A DNA stretch of 42,500 bases, taken from the NCBI GenBank assembly GCA_905221605.1, contig CAJNDS010001746.1:690297-732796 (forward strand), in the 5' to 3' direction. Below the pieces are notes generated by a model that made no database searches, was not told the DNA's origin, and saw only the letters and a list, made by a program, of their open reading frames with translations. A program made the translations under genes and the position numbers. Of this stretch, positions 1-11,099 are shown piece by piece. This DNA comes from Symbiodinium natans. Lineage: Eukaryota > Sar > Dinophyceae > Suessiales > Symbiodiniaceae. The stretch's first letter is position 1; each line of letters begins with the position of its first letter.

Positions 1-3000
1 CTGCGTGGAACCAGCGGCCTCCCCCCCTGCAGCTTCAGGCTCGGCCTTCTTCCCAGCCTTTGTCTTGGGAGCCACCTTCTTGGAGGATGTGGGGCTTGAC
101 TTCTTGGGCTTCGGGGAAGGGGTCTCAACAGACTCGTCATGATCACTGCTTGTAGCAGCAGCCAAGGCTTTGCGGCCCCCGCCGCCCCGACCGCCACGAC
201 CGCGCCCAGCCCCTCGCCCACGGCTGCGACCACTGGATGTGGCACTTCGGCCTGCTGGTTTTTTCGGGGGTGTGCCTGTAGACTTCTTGTTCTTCTTGCG
301 ACCGTCCGGTGGCACGCTCTGGGCTTGCTCAATGCGCGTGGGGTTGCCCTGCCACGATTTTGCAGGGAGTGGATAATTCCGAACCCTAAACCCAAAACAC
401 TAAACCTCTAAACCCTTAAACCCTTACCCTTAAAAAGCCTTAGAAACCCTATAAACCCTAAAACCCTAAAGCCCTAGAACCCTGTATAGGCCCTCAACCC
501 TAAACCCTAAAACCCTAAACCCTAAAGCCTAAACCCTAGCCCTCAACCCTAAACCCTAAACCCTAGACCCTGCCATGAATAAATGAAGCAACAACAAAAA
601 AAGAGCACACTATGTAGCAGCCTTGAAGTCAGCAACATCCAGGTCGGAGCCAGGGTCCACCATGTCTGGCTCTGTTGAGCCCTTCGACTCCACCACGTTT
701 GGCTCCGAAGAACCATTCTTGAGATCGTGGTTCGCTGCGGGAACAGCCAACCCCTCGGCAGGCTCCAAGGCGGAATCATCGGACCCTTGCTTTGGCAGGG
801 CATCATCATCATCATCATCATCACCCAACCCTTCAAACCCTTCAGGAACAGCCAAGCCCTCGGCAGGCTCCAAGGCGGAATCGTCGGACCCTTGCTCTGG
901 CAGGGCATCATCACCCAACCCTTCATCACCAAGCTCGTGGCTCGTCGCGGTGTCAAGAGCCTCCGTAGACTCTAGAAAGGCAATAAGCCCACCGGTGCCC
1001 TCCATAGACTCTTTAAGGGCAGCCTCAACGGCCAACTTCTCACACGCATCAAGACGTGGCGTGTTTGGTGCTGCCTGTTGCAAGTCATCAGAACCAAGGG
1101 CATGAGTGAGGCGTAGCGTTTCCTCTTCAGTGAACCCCCTTGTTCCTAGGTCGGCTTCGCCCTCTTCATCTGAAATTTCGAAGACAGACCCACCAAAGTC
1201 CAAGGGCTCAGCAGCCGAGGGCACATATATGCCAAGAATGTCGTGGGGCACCGTGTCGGTCATGGAGGGATCTTCACCTGAACAGCGGGTGCGGGGGAGA
1301 GGTTTTTACAATTACACGTAGTGAACCTGCATATGCGGTTTTCAACCCTGCCCCTTAGGGTTTAGGGTTTATAGGTTTAGGGTTTAGGGTACGAGGCCTG
1401 GATGCAAAAGGGTTTAGGGTTTAGGTTTAGGGTTTGGGTTTAAGGCTTTCAATTTCAGGTACACTGCCTGCAGCTGCCGGCACGCTGGCGGCCGCAACTG
1501 CGCTGGAGGATGCTCTGGCCCCACGATCGAGCAAGGCATTCCTAGCCCACATTCGTTCGGGATGTAACTTGAAGCGATACGTTGAGGATTTCAAGTAAGT
1601 TGCAACATGCTAGGAAGATGAAGACTAGTGCAAGACAGGAAACTGCAGTATGTCAATCTGCCACTGAAGGTTGGCAATGGTTTCGTGCGGGCTAGGCAGC
1701 GGGCTTGATGGGATTGGCATTGCTGGCGCTGGTGAAGGGCTTGGGGGCGGGCTGGGCTCTGGGTATGGTTCTGCTGGGACATCCTCTGCCTCAGCAGGGA
1801 CATCCTCTGCCTCAGCAGCTCCCGCAGGGCCATCCTCATCTGCACTGTCCACCGCTTCCTCCGCTTGTTCTCCCCAAGACGCTGTCATAGAGTCGAACAA
1901 CGTTGCCAAGCTTCTGTCCTTAAAGAACTGTATGCAACACAGACTCTGTGTGCTTGCCTACAAAACACATATATCTCTTCAATTGAGGGTCCCGGAGCAT
2001 ATGGATGGGAGCCTTCCAGCGCCGAATGGAGAGACTGATCAAACGTTTGCACCCCCAAGCATCGACGTAAATGGAGAGTGACTTGTCGCCATCACTTCCA
2101 CTGGTGAGCAGGGCATAGAGCTGGCCAACCTCATGAGGCACATATGTACAATAACCGCAACTTTGAAAAAAACGATGCTATGGTATATGCACACATCTCC
2201 CGCCTCCTGCTTCAGCCAGTGCACCGGAGGGCTCTTCGCAACATGGGAATGTGCGCTCCAAACATCAATGGCCAGCTCAATGGCCTTTCTGTTAAGAGAA
2301 AGGGCACGGAGGCTAGCCACACCCACTAGGTTCGGCTTCACCCAAGTCAACAGAGCACTGCTGTTCGAACGGAATGTTGCCCGGATCAATGGGCTAGTTT
2401 CCCACGCATTGGCAAGGGCAAACTTCTCAGGCCAGACAAGGCCTTCCACTACCTCCCCCATTTTGCCAGTGACCAAAATAGTCGAGCCAGCTGAATACAC
2501 GAAACAAAGAGTGCATGGGCACGGCTTGCTTGCAGGTTCTCATGAAGCTTGGTGAGATCTGCAGGCTGGTGTGGGCTTGCATATCTATGCACTGCATGTC
2601 CCGGCCTCAAAAGATTCGAGACCAGCTCACCATGAGAACCTGCGCTGTGGAATTTAATAGCAAAAATCATGTGCAATAGCTGGTTGTCAAGAGCTGTCTA
2701 CAGCAGGATTGCACATGTGACATCGAGTCAGAACACGATACTTTTCACGCAGATTGACCCCACAGCGTGCCAACTCTAGATCAACAGGCCCATCTTTGAT
2801 TTGATGTTATCTGTATCGATCATCCATGCCCATCAGTTCCCGCTGCGCACGTGCCAGGGCAGATCCACTTCCTTGTGCGGCGCAGCTCCTGGCAGGGCAT
2901 GTGTGGACATGGTGGAAAAAGGAACCACTGTGGCCTTGAATATATGTCTAGGCGTCGATCGACAATGCAACCTCGCTTTGCCCCGTCCTGGTGAGCAGTA

Positions 3001-3311
3001 CATACGCTTGAAATGCCGGCAGATGCCACCAAACTGTACATTCTCTACGATCACCGTCATGAGGACGTCGCAATGTGGTACATCCTGAGGGATCTGTGCG
3101 CATGAGTTTAATTTGCTGAAGCTTCCAGAGTGTAAACTATATGGCTGCACTGTCAAAGAAGCAAGGTTCCCAGTCCTCTGCCTGGGGAAACAGAGCCATC
3201 GTGCACACATTCCAAAACTCCTCCGGAAGAAGCAGCAATCCTGCGGGCGACAATCACTGTTGGAAGGATCCCTATATGTCTGTGTGGTGCCTTCGGCGCC
3301 AGCAACAAAAC
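1..3311 (-). CDS. Split host gene of unknown function with acidic middle and RGG/Lys-rich tail (3' end outside window)
   Basis: I do not recognise this protein. Reading down the minus strand I can join exons 3311-3237, 3181-3149, 3084-2982, 2871-2830, 2793-2713, 2639-2530, 2452-2204, 2129-1962, 1918-1644 (or 1665), 1541-1465, 1277-622 and 348-1. Every junction keeps phase. Most donors are GC, a few GT; all acceptors are AG|G except one (AG|A at 2793). The early exons look globular and include a Cys/His-containing stretch near 3084-2982. Exons 1918-1644 and 1277-622 are acidic; the latter has a poly-Asp run and a duplicated GSDDSALEPAEGLAVP block. The 348-1 exon is Lys-rich with an RGRGAGRGRGGRGGGR stretch followed by SPKPKKSS-type basic repeats, open to the window edge. 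A nuclear or RNA-associated role would fit the tail but is inference. The true start is not located and may lie above 3311. Introns of 36-43 bp are unusually short and are the weakest joins. Confidence 0.55.
349..621 (-). other. Intron made largely of CCCTAAA-like repeats
   Basis: On the minus strand it begins GC directly after ...TTC AAG and ends CAG|GGC. This joins the acidic exon to the RGG exon in phase 0. About 200 bp of its 273 bp (378-571) are degenerate CCCTAAA/CCCTAAAACCC repeats. GC-AG ends with G after the acceptor are the described dinoflagellate intron pattern. Confidence 0.55.
378..571. repeat. Degenerate CCCTAAA telomere-like repeats
   Basis: Imperfect runs of aaccctaaaccctaa with 1-3 base slippage. 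The motif is the plant/dinoflagellate-type telomere repeat, here interstitial and inside an intron. Confidence 0.75.
1354..1441. repeat. Degenerate TTTAGGG telomere-like repeats
   Basis: Several ggtttagggttt units interrupted by unique sequence. They lie in the minus-strand intron between the exons at 1541-1465 and 1277-622. Confidence 0.7.
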
Positions 3312-3660
3312 CTTCTTTCCGGGTCCTTCACCATACGCCAGGCGAAGGGAGGCAAGAGAACATTGAACTAAGCAGGAAGCAGCCATCAGGAGCTTTGAAA
3401 AGTTGTTTCGATGGGACCAGGGTACATTCAGCAAAAAGCCTCAACAGATGCAACAGTCCCGGCACAAACAAATGCAACCGCACAGTCGCTCGAAGAAGCT
3501 GTGCAAGCAGGGCGGTGGCGCACTGTGACTAGGCCGCAGCAGTGCACATGCTACGAGCAGGACTTTCAACATCATCTGGGCCACTGTTGGCCACTGTTCA
3601 GCCACATGTTGCGGACAAACAACTGGCTGCCATGCTGAATATCTGTTTACATTTATTAAG
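3312..3660. other. Upstream flank of the minus-strand gene; no supported exon
   Basis: Open minus-strand frames exist, one with a Cys-rich stretch around 3450-3640, but I could not place phase-consistent splice sites. The promoter or further 5' exons of the minus-strand gene may be here. Confidence 0.3.
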
Positions 3661-3670
3661 GCCCGCCCTG

Positions 3671-3686
3671 CCCCCCCCCCCCCCCT
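3671..3686. repeat. C homopolymer
   Basis: Run of C (G on the minus strand), followed by further C-rich sequence to about 3715. Confidence 0.85.
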
Positions 3687-3878
3687 ACCCCCCCTCTCCC
3701 TTTCTCCCCCCTTCCCATTGACCCCTGTCAACACGGAAAACATAAGAAATGTAATTATTTTTTTTTGAATGATCATTCAGATATAAACGGTAATCCCTAA
3801 AAGCATACTTATTTTGCATACTTAAGGTTCTCAAGGTAATACATACATACATACTACATAGAGTAAGGATATATAAAT

Positions 3879-4107
3879 ATAGAGAGAGAGAGGGCGAGAA
3901 AGAGAAAGACAAAGGATGAAGGAGAAATGAGAAAGGCGAAAGGAGAAAGGGAAAGAGAAAGAGAAAGCGAGAGAGAGAGAGAGAGAGCGAGAAAGAGAAA
4001 AATAATGAGAATGAGAATGAGAAAGAGAGAGAGAGAGAGAGATAGAGAAAGAATGATAATGAGAAAGAGCAAGAGAAAGAGACGGAGAGAGAGAGAGAGA
4101 GATACGA
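3879..4107. repeat. GA-rich microsatellite tract
   Basis: Almost pure purine on the plus strand: GAGAGA and GAGAAA blocks with a few interruptions. Long ORFs read through it are low-complexity artefacts (Ser/Leu/Phe on one strand, Arg/Glu on the other). Confidence 0.85.
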
Positions 4108-4288
4108 CGAGGGGAAATCTCGCTTGTAAAGTCCTCCGGACCCTCGGGGAAGACTTGCAGTGATGGGGTAGAATGGAAGTTTCAGTCTTTCCGGGGGGGG
4201 GGGGGGCCCTACACGTCTCACGCCGACCTGGATATGGACTGGGCGCGCCTCATGCGCGGAGGGTGCATGCGTGCGCCCTTCAAGCCCA

Positions 4289-4325
4289 GAAGAAGAAGAA
4301 GAAGAAGAAGAAGAAGAAGAAGAGA
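4289..4325. repeat. (GAA)n microsatellite
   Basis: About eleven tandem GAA/AGA triplets. A GAG-rich tail follows, and a G-run lies just upstream at about 4193-4206. Triplet purine tracts like this can form triplex DNA. Confidence 0.85.
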
Positions 4326-4869
4326 GATGCAAAAAGAGAGAGTTCCAAGCCCTCAGGAAGTAAAAGCGCTTTACACGCCTTCTCGAGCTCCACTACAGCT
4401 ACAAAAACAGCCTTCCAGAAAGCCCTTAAGGAGACCCCCTAAGAGGAGGAGACCTAAGAGGAGACCCCAAGTCCAGGCCTTGACGCTTGGATGCAGCTCG
4501 GTGGGCTGCGGCGCCACGACCCCGATCGCCGCCCGGCACGAGGGGTTCTTGGAGAGGAAAACCCCAAAGCGAAAGCCCAGAGAAAGCCATCGAAACCTCT
4601 TCAAGGATGGAGAAGGATTTCTGCAGGGGTCGAAGGGTGGTTCGGTTTTTTGCTTGGAAAAATGGTTCTTCACAGGACTCTCTCCGGGGCTTCTTGTTTG
4701 GTTCGCCAGGGGCCTCGGAGGGCGGCAGCAGAAGCAAACATCAGGGAATCTGTCCGGAGTTGGAACTTAGAGGGCTGTTTAGGGTTCCAGCGTGTTCTCT
4801 TCGGGGTTTCGCAGAACTTTGACTGTGTACCTGTTACTTGACACCTTCCTGATTTTGAATCCCACGCAG

Positions 4870-5728
4870 CTGCGCATCCCCCGCGAGGAGGTGAGATGCA
4901 CGGTGACAGCGGAGCAGGACAGCGGTGTGCCCACGCACCGAAGCCAACTTACGGGGACATGTTGTGTGATGTGGGGAAGCTCACGAGTTGGGCGAAGATC
5001 ACAGGGAGCATCCTGAGCCTGAACTCCAAACCGAACTCAAAGAAACCCTCAGCCTGTCCTTGGGTTTTTTGGCCTTGTTTCAGGCGGACGGGCTCAGCGC
5101 CAGCGCGCCGTTGGAAGTCCTGGCCGGTGGTGTGCCTCTGCTTGAAATACAAAGCAAGGCAGCCCCAAGAGGCGCCCGACGCACTCTCAGGGCGTCGCAA
5201 TGCTAAATGCGACGAAGAACCAGCTCAGGTTGTAGGACTTGAGGCTCAGGCTTTCAAGCTTTCAGAAACTTTCAGACTTCATGACAAGAATTCGGGTTCT
5301 CTGAGATCGGCTACGGCTCCGTGCCCGTGGTTCTCCGCGGCTCTACCAAGAGCTCAGCACCTGCTGTGCATCTTGTCTGAGCTTGTGCAGTTTGTGTCGG
5401 GCCTCGAAGTAGAATTGAAATCTCAGAAGCCTTGACCTTTGGAAAGTCTCCATCTCTCCATCTTTTTGTTGGCAGGAGAGCCTGTCCACCCTCGTGCTTT
5501 TCTGTGGTGGCCCCGAAGCCCCAAAGCTCCGAGCATGACCCTTGCCAAATGGAAAATTCAACAGTTGCATGCTCCATGCTTCTGCAAGGCTTTGCGTAAA
5601 AGATCAGCGATATTCAGAGGGGCTTGGACTTGGATTTGCATCAGGAACCCGACGGGAAGCTCAGGGAGTTACTCGCTCTCGTGCGCACCTTCTGCAAGCA
5701 GCTGGGCGGCATTCGCGCCCAGCGCTGA
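4870..5728 (+). CDS. 3' exons of an unrecognised host gene
   Basis: Three exons join cleanly. 5084-5158 starts after ttgtttcag and encodes 25 codons beginning ADGLSASAPLEVL. 5476-5532 starts after ttggcag and encodes ESLSTLVLFCGG and seven more residues. 5618-5728 encodes RGLDLDLHQEPDGKLRELL through QLGGIRAQR and a TGA stop. The first two end before GC donors and all junctions are phase 0. A further exon between 4870 and 5005 is likely but its frame is ambiguous: either LRIPREE before a GTGAGA donor, or a frame containing YGDMLCDVGKLTSW. The last exon looks like amphipathic helix. No family is recognised. The acceptor of the last exon is AG|A rather than AG|G, so that edge may move by two bases. 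Confidence 0.45.
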
Positions 5729-8190
5729 GGCTCGTATATTGTCAAATATGACTTGAAAAAGCCCTGGAATGCTTAATGCCCGCGCACCAGCTCGCGCACC
5801 AGCTTTCTCAAAATATGACTCATATGACCATGCCTCCCATCAAGGGAGCCTATTGTACAAGGGCACTTCATGCTCGCATGGCCTAGTTGCTTCAAAGCAT
5901 TAGAGTGTCCGGGCTTCAGGCTCTGTTCAATACGGGGGTTAACCTTCCCCCAAGTATGAGGATCCCCTACCCCAAAATTTCGGAAACCAAAGGTAGCTGG
6001 CTGGACATCGACTCGTCCGGCCGACTGTCGCTGAAGTCTGGGCAGTCCACTGGCCGGGGACTTGGCCCTCCGAGCCGCGGGGACGCCACGACACACTTTC
6101 TCAGACCTCCGTCATCCGTCATGAGGGCGTTTGTCTTTGCGAGTTTGTCAACGAGAAGGCTTGTTCATTAACTTGAGGCCACCGTAGTACGGAAGCCCTG
6201 CTATGTACCAAAAAAAGTCTCATGGTAGAAGTTCCTCAAGAACCCCAGAAAAGCACAAGTTTGTGGTGGACTCCAGGTTTGCATTCGATGACAACGTGTT
6301 TTTTTCCAACCGCCTTGCAGGTGCTGGCGGCGTTACGGGCTCCGAGGGCAAGATGGGCGAAGGCCTTTGTTATTAGCTTGGGGACCTCAAAGGGCCAAGG
6401 GAGATTAGCATTGCTATCGTTGTTAGAAAAACAACAGTTCTCATCATAACCAGTATTATCATCACTGTTACTATTGTTATGATGCCATGGGCTACTTTAC
6501 CATGATGGGCAGCGGGTTGCCACATGTCCGCGCACTTTTTTCAGTGTCTTTCAGAGTTCGGGTGCAGTTTGATGTTGTGGCCTGCGCACTTTAACTTGAG
6601 AAACCTGCAACAGGCGGCGTTTGCTCGGTACAGAAGGGCACGGACACTTGGCAAAAGGCTCGGTTCAGGTCGAGGGCTTATGTTTGCTCATCTAAGGGCC
6701 GTATTCGGACACTGCGAGCGCATGGACCCCCATCAGACATCAGAGGCCTATCGAAGCCTTTCTCTGAAATATGAAGCATTCGAAATCTGCCCAGACCCTG
6801 AACTTGAGGACCTTGTCAAACGAGGCCACAGTACTTTTACAGTCACGTACTGCCTGCCCCCCCCAAACCCTCAACAGCTGAACCCAAAGCTTTGAAGCAC
6901 CGCCTTTTTTTTGAAGTTTCTTGAAGAGCTGAGGCCAAGGGCTCGGTCGTGGTGGTCGCACCGACGACGTGGTCGGCTCTGAGCTACAGCTCCTAGACGT
7001 CCTAGACCCCATATGACCCCATGGCCTCAGGAGTTCAAACCGTAAATGCCGCAAACCAACGATCCTCAACATCAACAGCCTTTAAAACCCTTAATCGATT
7101 CCACTCGAAGGGAATACTATGGAGGCAAAGAAGCTGATTGCCAAGTCGCCACCTTGGCCTTTAATCGCCAGGACGGCAAGGAAACGATTGAAACGAGTTC
7201 AAACGACAGAAGGCGAGAACGTCTTTGCCGGACTGCGGAATGCCTGAAGGTGCTCGCGTTGAAAAGCCTAGGGGGACCTGGGGCTTCGGAGAGAGCGGCT
7301 CGCGTCTCACATGGGGGTTTAGGATAAGAAGGGACCCCTACAAAAAGACCCAAAAAGAAGGATCCCCTTATAACAAGGACCCCTTCTACGGTACCCCCCA
7401 AATTGCGGAAACTTTCATGTAATGTAGCGCTGTTGTCTCCCGTCTCTTGCATGTTTGCTTTATCGGGTTTGGGGTTTAGGGCTTAGGGGTAGGGATGGTA
7501 GGGCCTATGTTCCCCCAAGAGTTAAGGATCCCCCATGAGTCTCTGAAGCCCGGCAGAACCGAAGTTAGACCCCCCCATTCCAGGATTCCAGGATCGCAAT
7601 AAGGGGACCTGATCGCAAGAGGCTGAGACTCAACGAAGAGAGGAGGGGGGGGAGATATGTATATTAGTACTAGTACACCCTAAACCCTAAACCCCCAAAA
7701 GCCCAAACCTTAAATGCAAAAACCCTAAACCCAACAGAAGCCTGGGATTCAGTCGAGGCTACGGCGCCAGTCTCCTCTACGCCACTGTCGGGGAGAAGTC
7801 CCCAATCCTCTCGCCCACCGCCAGCACAGGCCCGAGAGTTTTTGTTGATTCTTGGGAGGCGACGAGCCTCCGTGGACCTCGTCTAGCCCCACCGTCTTTC
7901 GTCCACAGGCCTTAAAAGGGGCCGGTGAGCTAGTTCAGTGGGACAACCCTCCTCAAGAAGGGGAGTTCGCAACAGCAAAAGGGCAAAGGGGACTATGAAG
8001 AACAAAGTATTTACATAGCATAATGCACAATGGAACAACAAATAACAAATATACATTCAGAACATATATATATATATAGGACTTGCGATATACATGTTAA
8101 TTTCAAAAAATCACGTTTGTTTTTTTACAATATATATTGAGTCTAGTGAATCAAGACGGGCTCTAGAAACGACCCGGGGGAGGCCTGAAG
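5729..8190. other. Spacer without a supported gene
   Basis: No phase-linked exon set was found. One isolated candidate acceptor (ccaaccgccttgcag, near 6320) is followed by an open frame starting VLAALRAPRARWAKAF, too little to call. TTTAGGG-like patches occur near 7463-7500 and CCCTAAA-like ones at 7676-7735. An AT-rich stretch with a short (TA)n run is at 8060-8150. Confidence 0.4.
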
Positions 8191-8266
8191 CCCACGCGCT
8201 TCTCAGCGGACTGCTCGGGCTCGGCCTTCACCTTCGACGTGCTCAGCGGCCTCGCCACCTGGGAAG
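8191..8266 (+). CDS. Possible exon just before the minisatellite
   Basis: Open frame with a protein-like sequence containing FSADCSGSAFTFDVLSGLA, ending at GAAG|GTCACC, a usable donor. The F-x-F-D-x-x-x-G pattern recalls a beta-strand repeat, but no family can be assigned. Together with the exon at 11012 it suggests that the minisatellite sits in an intron of a plus-strand gene. The phases I can assign (1 and 2) do not match directly, so at least one edge or an intervening exon is missing. Confidence 0.3.
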
Positions 8267-8319
8267 GTCACCAGCCGCCTGGGCGAAGTTTATGTTCCTT
8301 AGCCCTCCGAAGCAGCCGA

Positions 8320-10950
8320 AATGCCAGATGGTTTTGCAACATCTGGAGTCGAGGGGGCCATGTGGTCGGAAATGTATCCAGCTGATGCTCATGATGCTCC
8401 CCTCCTGCCTGGTAAAATGGGCGCAATCACTGGGGCAGATGGTTTTACAAGATCTGGAGTCTAGGGGGGCCATGTGGCCGGAAATGTACCCAGCTGATGC
8501 TCATGATGCTCCCTTCCTGCCTCGTCCAATGCGAGCAATCACTGGGGCAGATGGTTTTGCAACATCTGGAGTCTAGGGGGGCCATGTGGCCGGAAATGTA
8601 CCCAGCTGATGCTCATGATGCTCCCTTCCTGCCTCGTCCAATGCGAGCAATCACTGGGGCAGATGGTTTTGCAACATCTGGAGTCTAGGGGGGCCATGTG
8701 GCCGGAAATGTACCCAGCTGATGCTCATGATGCTCCCTTCCTGCCTCGTCCAATGCGAGCAATCACTGGGGCAGATGGTTTTGCAGCATCTGGAGTCTAG
8801 GGGGGCCATGTGGCCGGAAATGTACCCAGCTGATGCTCATGATGCTCCCTTCCTGCCTCGTCCAATGCGAGCAATCACTGGGGCAGATGGTTTTGCAACA
8901 TCTGGAGTCCAGGGGGGCCATGTGGCCGGAAATGTACCCAGCTGATGCTCATGATGCTCCCTTCCTGCCTCGTCCAATGCGAGCAATCACTGGGGCAGAT
9001 GGTTTTGCAACATCTGGGGTCTAGGGGGGCCATGTGGCCGGAAATGTACCCAGCTGATGCTCATGATGCTCCCTTCCTGCCTCGTCCAATGCGAGCAATC
9101 TAGGCGGGCCATGTGGCCGGAAATGTACCCAGCTGATGCTCATGATGCTCCCTTCCTGCCTGGTACAATGCGAGCAATCACTGGGGCAGATGGTTTTGCA
9201 ACATCTGGAGTCTAGGGGGGCCATGTGGCCGGAAATGTACCCAGCTGATGCTCATGATGCTCCCTGCCTGCCTCGTCCAATGCGAGCAATCACTGGGGCA
9301 GATGGTTTTGCAACATCTGGAGTCTAGGGGGGCCATGTGGCCGGAAATGTACCCAGCTGATGCTCATGATGCTCCCTTCCTGCCTCGTCCAATGCGAGCA
9401 ATCACTGGGGCAGATGGTTTTGCAACATCTGGAGTCTAGGGGGGGCCATGTGGCCGGAAATGTACCCAGCTGATGCTCATGATGCTCCCTTCCTCCAATG
9501 CGAGCAATCACTGGGGCAGATGGTTTTGCAACATCTGGAGTCTAGGGGGGCCATGTGGCCGGATGTACCCTAGGGGGAGCCATGTGGCCGGAAATGTACC
9601 CAGCTGATGCTCATGATGCTCCCTTCCTGCCTCGTCCAATGCGAGCAATCACTGGGGCAGATGGTTTTGCAACATCTGGAGTCTAGGGGGGCCATGTGGC
9701 CGGAAATGTACCCAGCTGATGCTCATGATGCTCCCTTCCTGCCTGGTAAAATGCGAGCAATCACTGGGGCAGATGGTTTTGCAACATCTGGAGTCTAGGG
9801 GGGCCATGTGGCCGGAAATGTACCCAGCTGATGCTCATGATGCTCCCTTCCTGCCTCGTCCAATGGGGCGAGCAATCACAATCACGGGGGCAGATGGTTT
9901 TGCAACATCTGGAGTCTAGGGGGGCCATGTGGCCGGAAATGTACCCAGCTGATGCTCATGATGCTCCCTTCCTGCCTCGTCCAATGCGAGCAATCACTGG
10001 GGCAGATGGTTTTGCAACATCTGGAGTCTAGGGGGGGCCATGTGGCCGGAAATGTACCCAGCTGATGCTCATGATGCTCCCTTCCTGCCTCGTCCAATGC
10101 GAGCAATCACTGGGGCAGATGGTTTTGCAACATCTGGAGTCTAGGGGGGCCATGTGGCCGGAAATGTACCCAGCTGATGCTCATGATGCTCCCTGCCTGC
10201 CTCGTCCAATGCGAGCAATCACTGGGGCAGATGGTTTTGCAACATCTGGAGTCTAGGGGGGCCATGTGGCCGGAAATGTACCCAGCTGATGCTCATGATG
10301 CTCCCTTCCTGCCTCGTCCAATGCGAGCAATCACTGGGGCAGATGGTTTTGCAACATCTGGAGTCTAGGGGGGCCATGTGGCCGGAAATGTACCCAGCTG
10401 ATGCTCACGATGCTCCCTTCCTGCCTGGTAAAATGCGAGCAATCACTGGGGCAGATGGTTTTGCAACATCTGGAGTCTAGGGGGGCCATGTGGCCGGAAA
10501 TGTACCCAGCTGATGCTCATGATGCTCCCTTCCTGCCTGATAAAATGCGAGCAATCACTGGGGCAGATGGTTTTGCAACATCTGGAGTCTAGGGGGGCCA
10601 TGTGGCCGGAAATGTACCCAGCTGATGCTCATGATGCTCCAACATCTGGAGTCTAGGGGGGCCATGTGGCCGGAAATGTACCCAGCTGATGCTCATGATG
10701 CTCCCTTCCTGCCTGGTAAAATGCGAGCAATCACTGGGGCAGATGGTTTTGCAACATCTGGAGTCTAGGGGGGCCATGTGGCCGGAAATGTACCCAGCTG
10801 ATGCTCATGATGCTCCCTTCCTGCCTGGTAAAATGCGAGCAATCACTGGGGCAGATGGTTTTGCAACATCTGGAGTCTAGGGGGGCCATGTGGCCGGAAA
10901 TGTACCCAGCTGATGCTCATGATGCTCCCTTCCTGCCTGGTAAAATGCGC
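8320..10950. repeat. 112-bp minisatellite, about 23 copies
   Basis: Head-to-tail units repeat every 112 bases (for example units starting at 8497, 8609, 8721 and 8833) with very few substitutions. Units carry one of two variants, tgcctcgtccaatgcgag or tgcctggtaaaatgcgag. Truncated units occur near 9100, 9490, 9560 and 10640, and a small insertion near 9865. Each unit contains the dyad GGCCA-TG-TGGCC. 112 is not a multiple of 3 and each unit carries an in-frame TAG in the longest frame, so the many 63-residue ORFs are not a repeated protein. Confidence 0.95.
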
Positions 10951-11011
10951 GCAAGTTCAAGAAAAAGTTATATCGGGAGCTCCGCAGAGTCTCTGAAGAG
11001 TCGAAGTGTCA

Positions 11012-11088
11012 GGATCTTCTCTCTGGACACGACCACGGGGGATCTCCAGCTCAGCCCGGAGGAGAGTTACGTGACGCTTGAGGGCTTA
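11012..11088 (+). CDS. Possible exon just after the minisatellite
   Basis: Acceptor gtgtcag|G, then an open frame reading IFSLDTTTGDLQLSPEESYV and TLEG. The composition is protein-like and unlike the adjacent minisatellite. The F-S-L-D-x-x-T-G pattern resembles the candidate exon at 8191, as if both were strands of one repeat protein (beta-propeller-like, inference). The downstream edge is unresolved. Confidence 0.3.
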
Positions 11089-11099
11089 GGAGCTTAAGG

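Noticed and set aside
1458-1600. Plus-strand exon candidate between ttcag|G and GTAAGT
   Set aside because: The frame is open and both splice sites look good, but the minus-strand exon 1541-1465 fits two neighbouring exons in exact phase, so the plus reading is probably coincidental.
3685-4332. Long ORFs on both strands over the GA/GAA tract
   Set aside because: They are pure translations of microsatellite sequence (Ser-Leu-Phe or Arg-Glu-Lys runs) with no coding character.
8497-10880. Series of 63-residue ORFs, apparently a repeated small protein
   Set aside because: They repeat because the 112-bp unit repeats; 112 is not a multiple of 3 and each unit has an in-frame stop, so no continuous repeat protein exists.
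8320-10950. CRISPR-like array
   Set aside because: Units are contiguous 112-mers without unique spacers, in a eukaryotic context.
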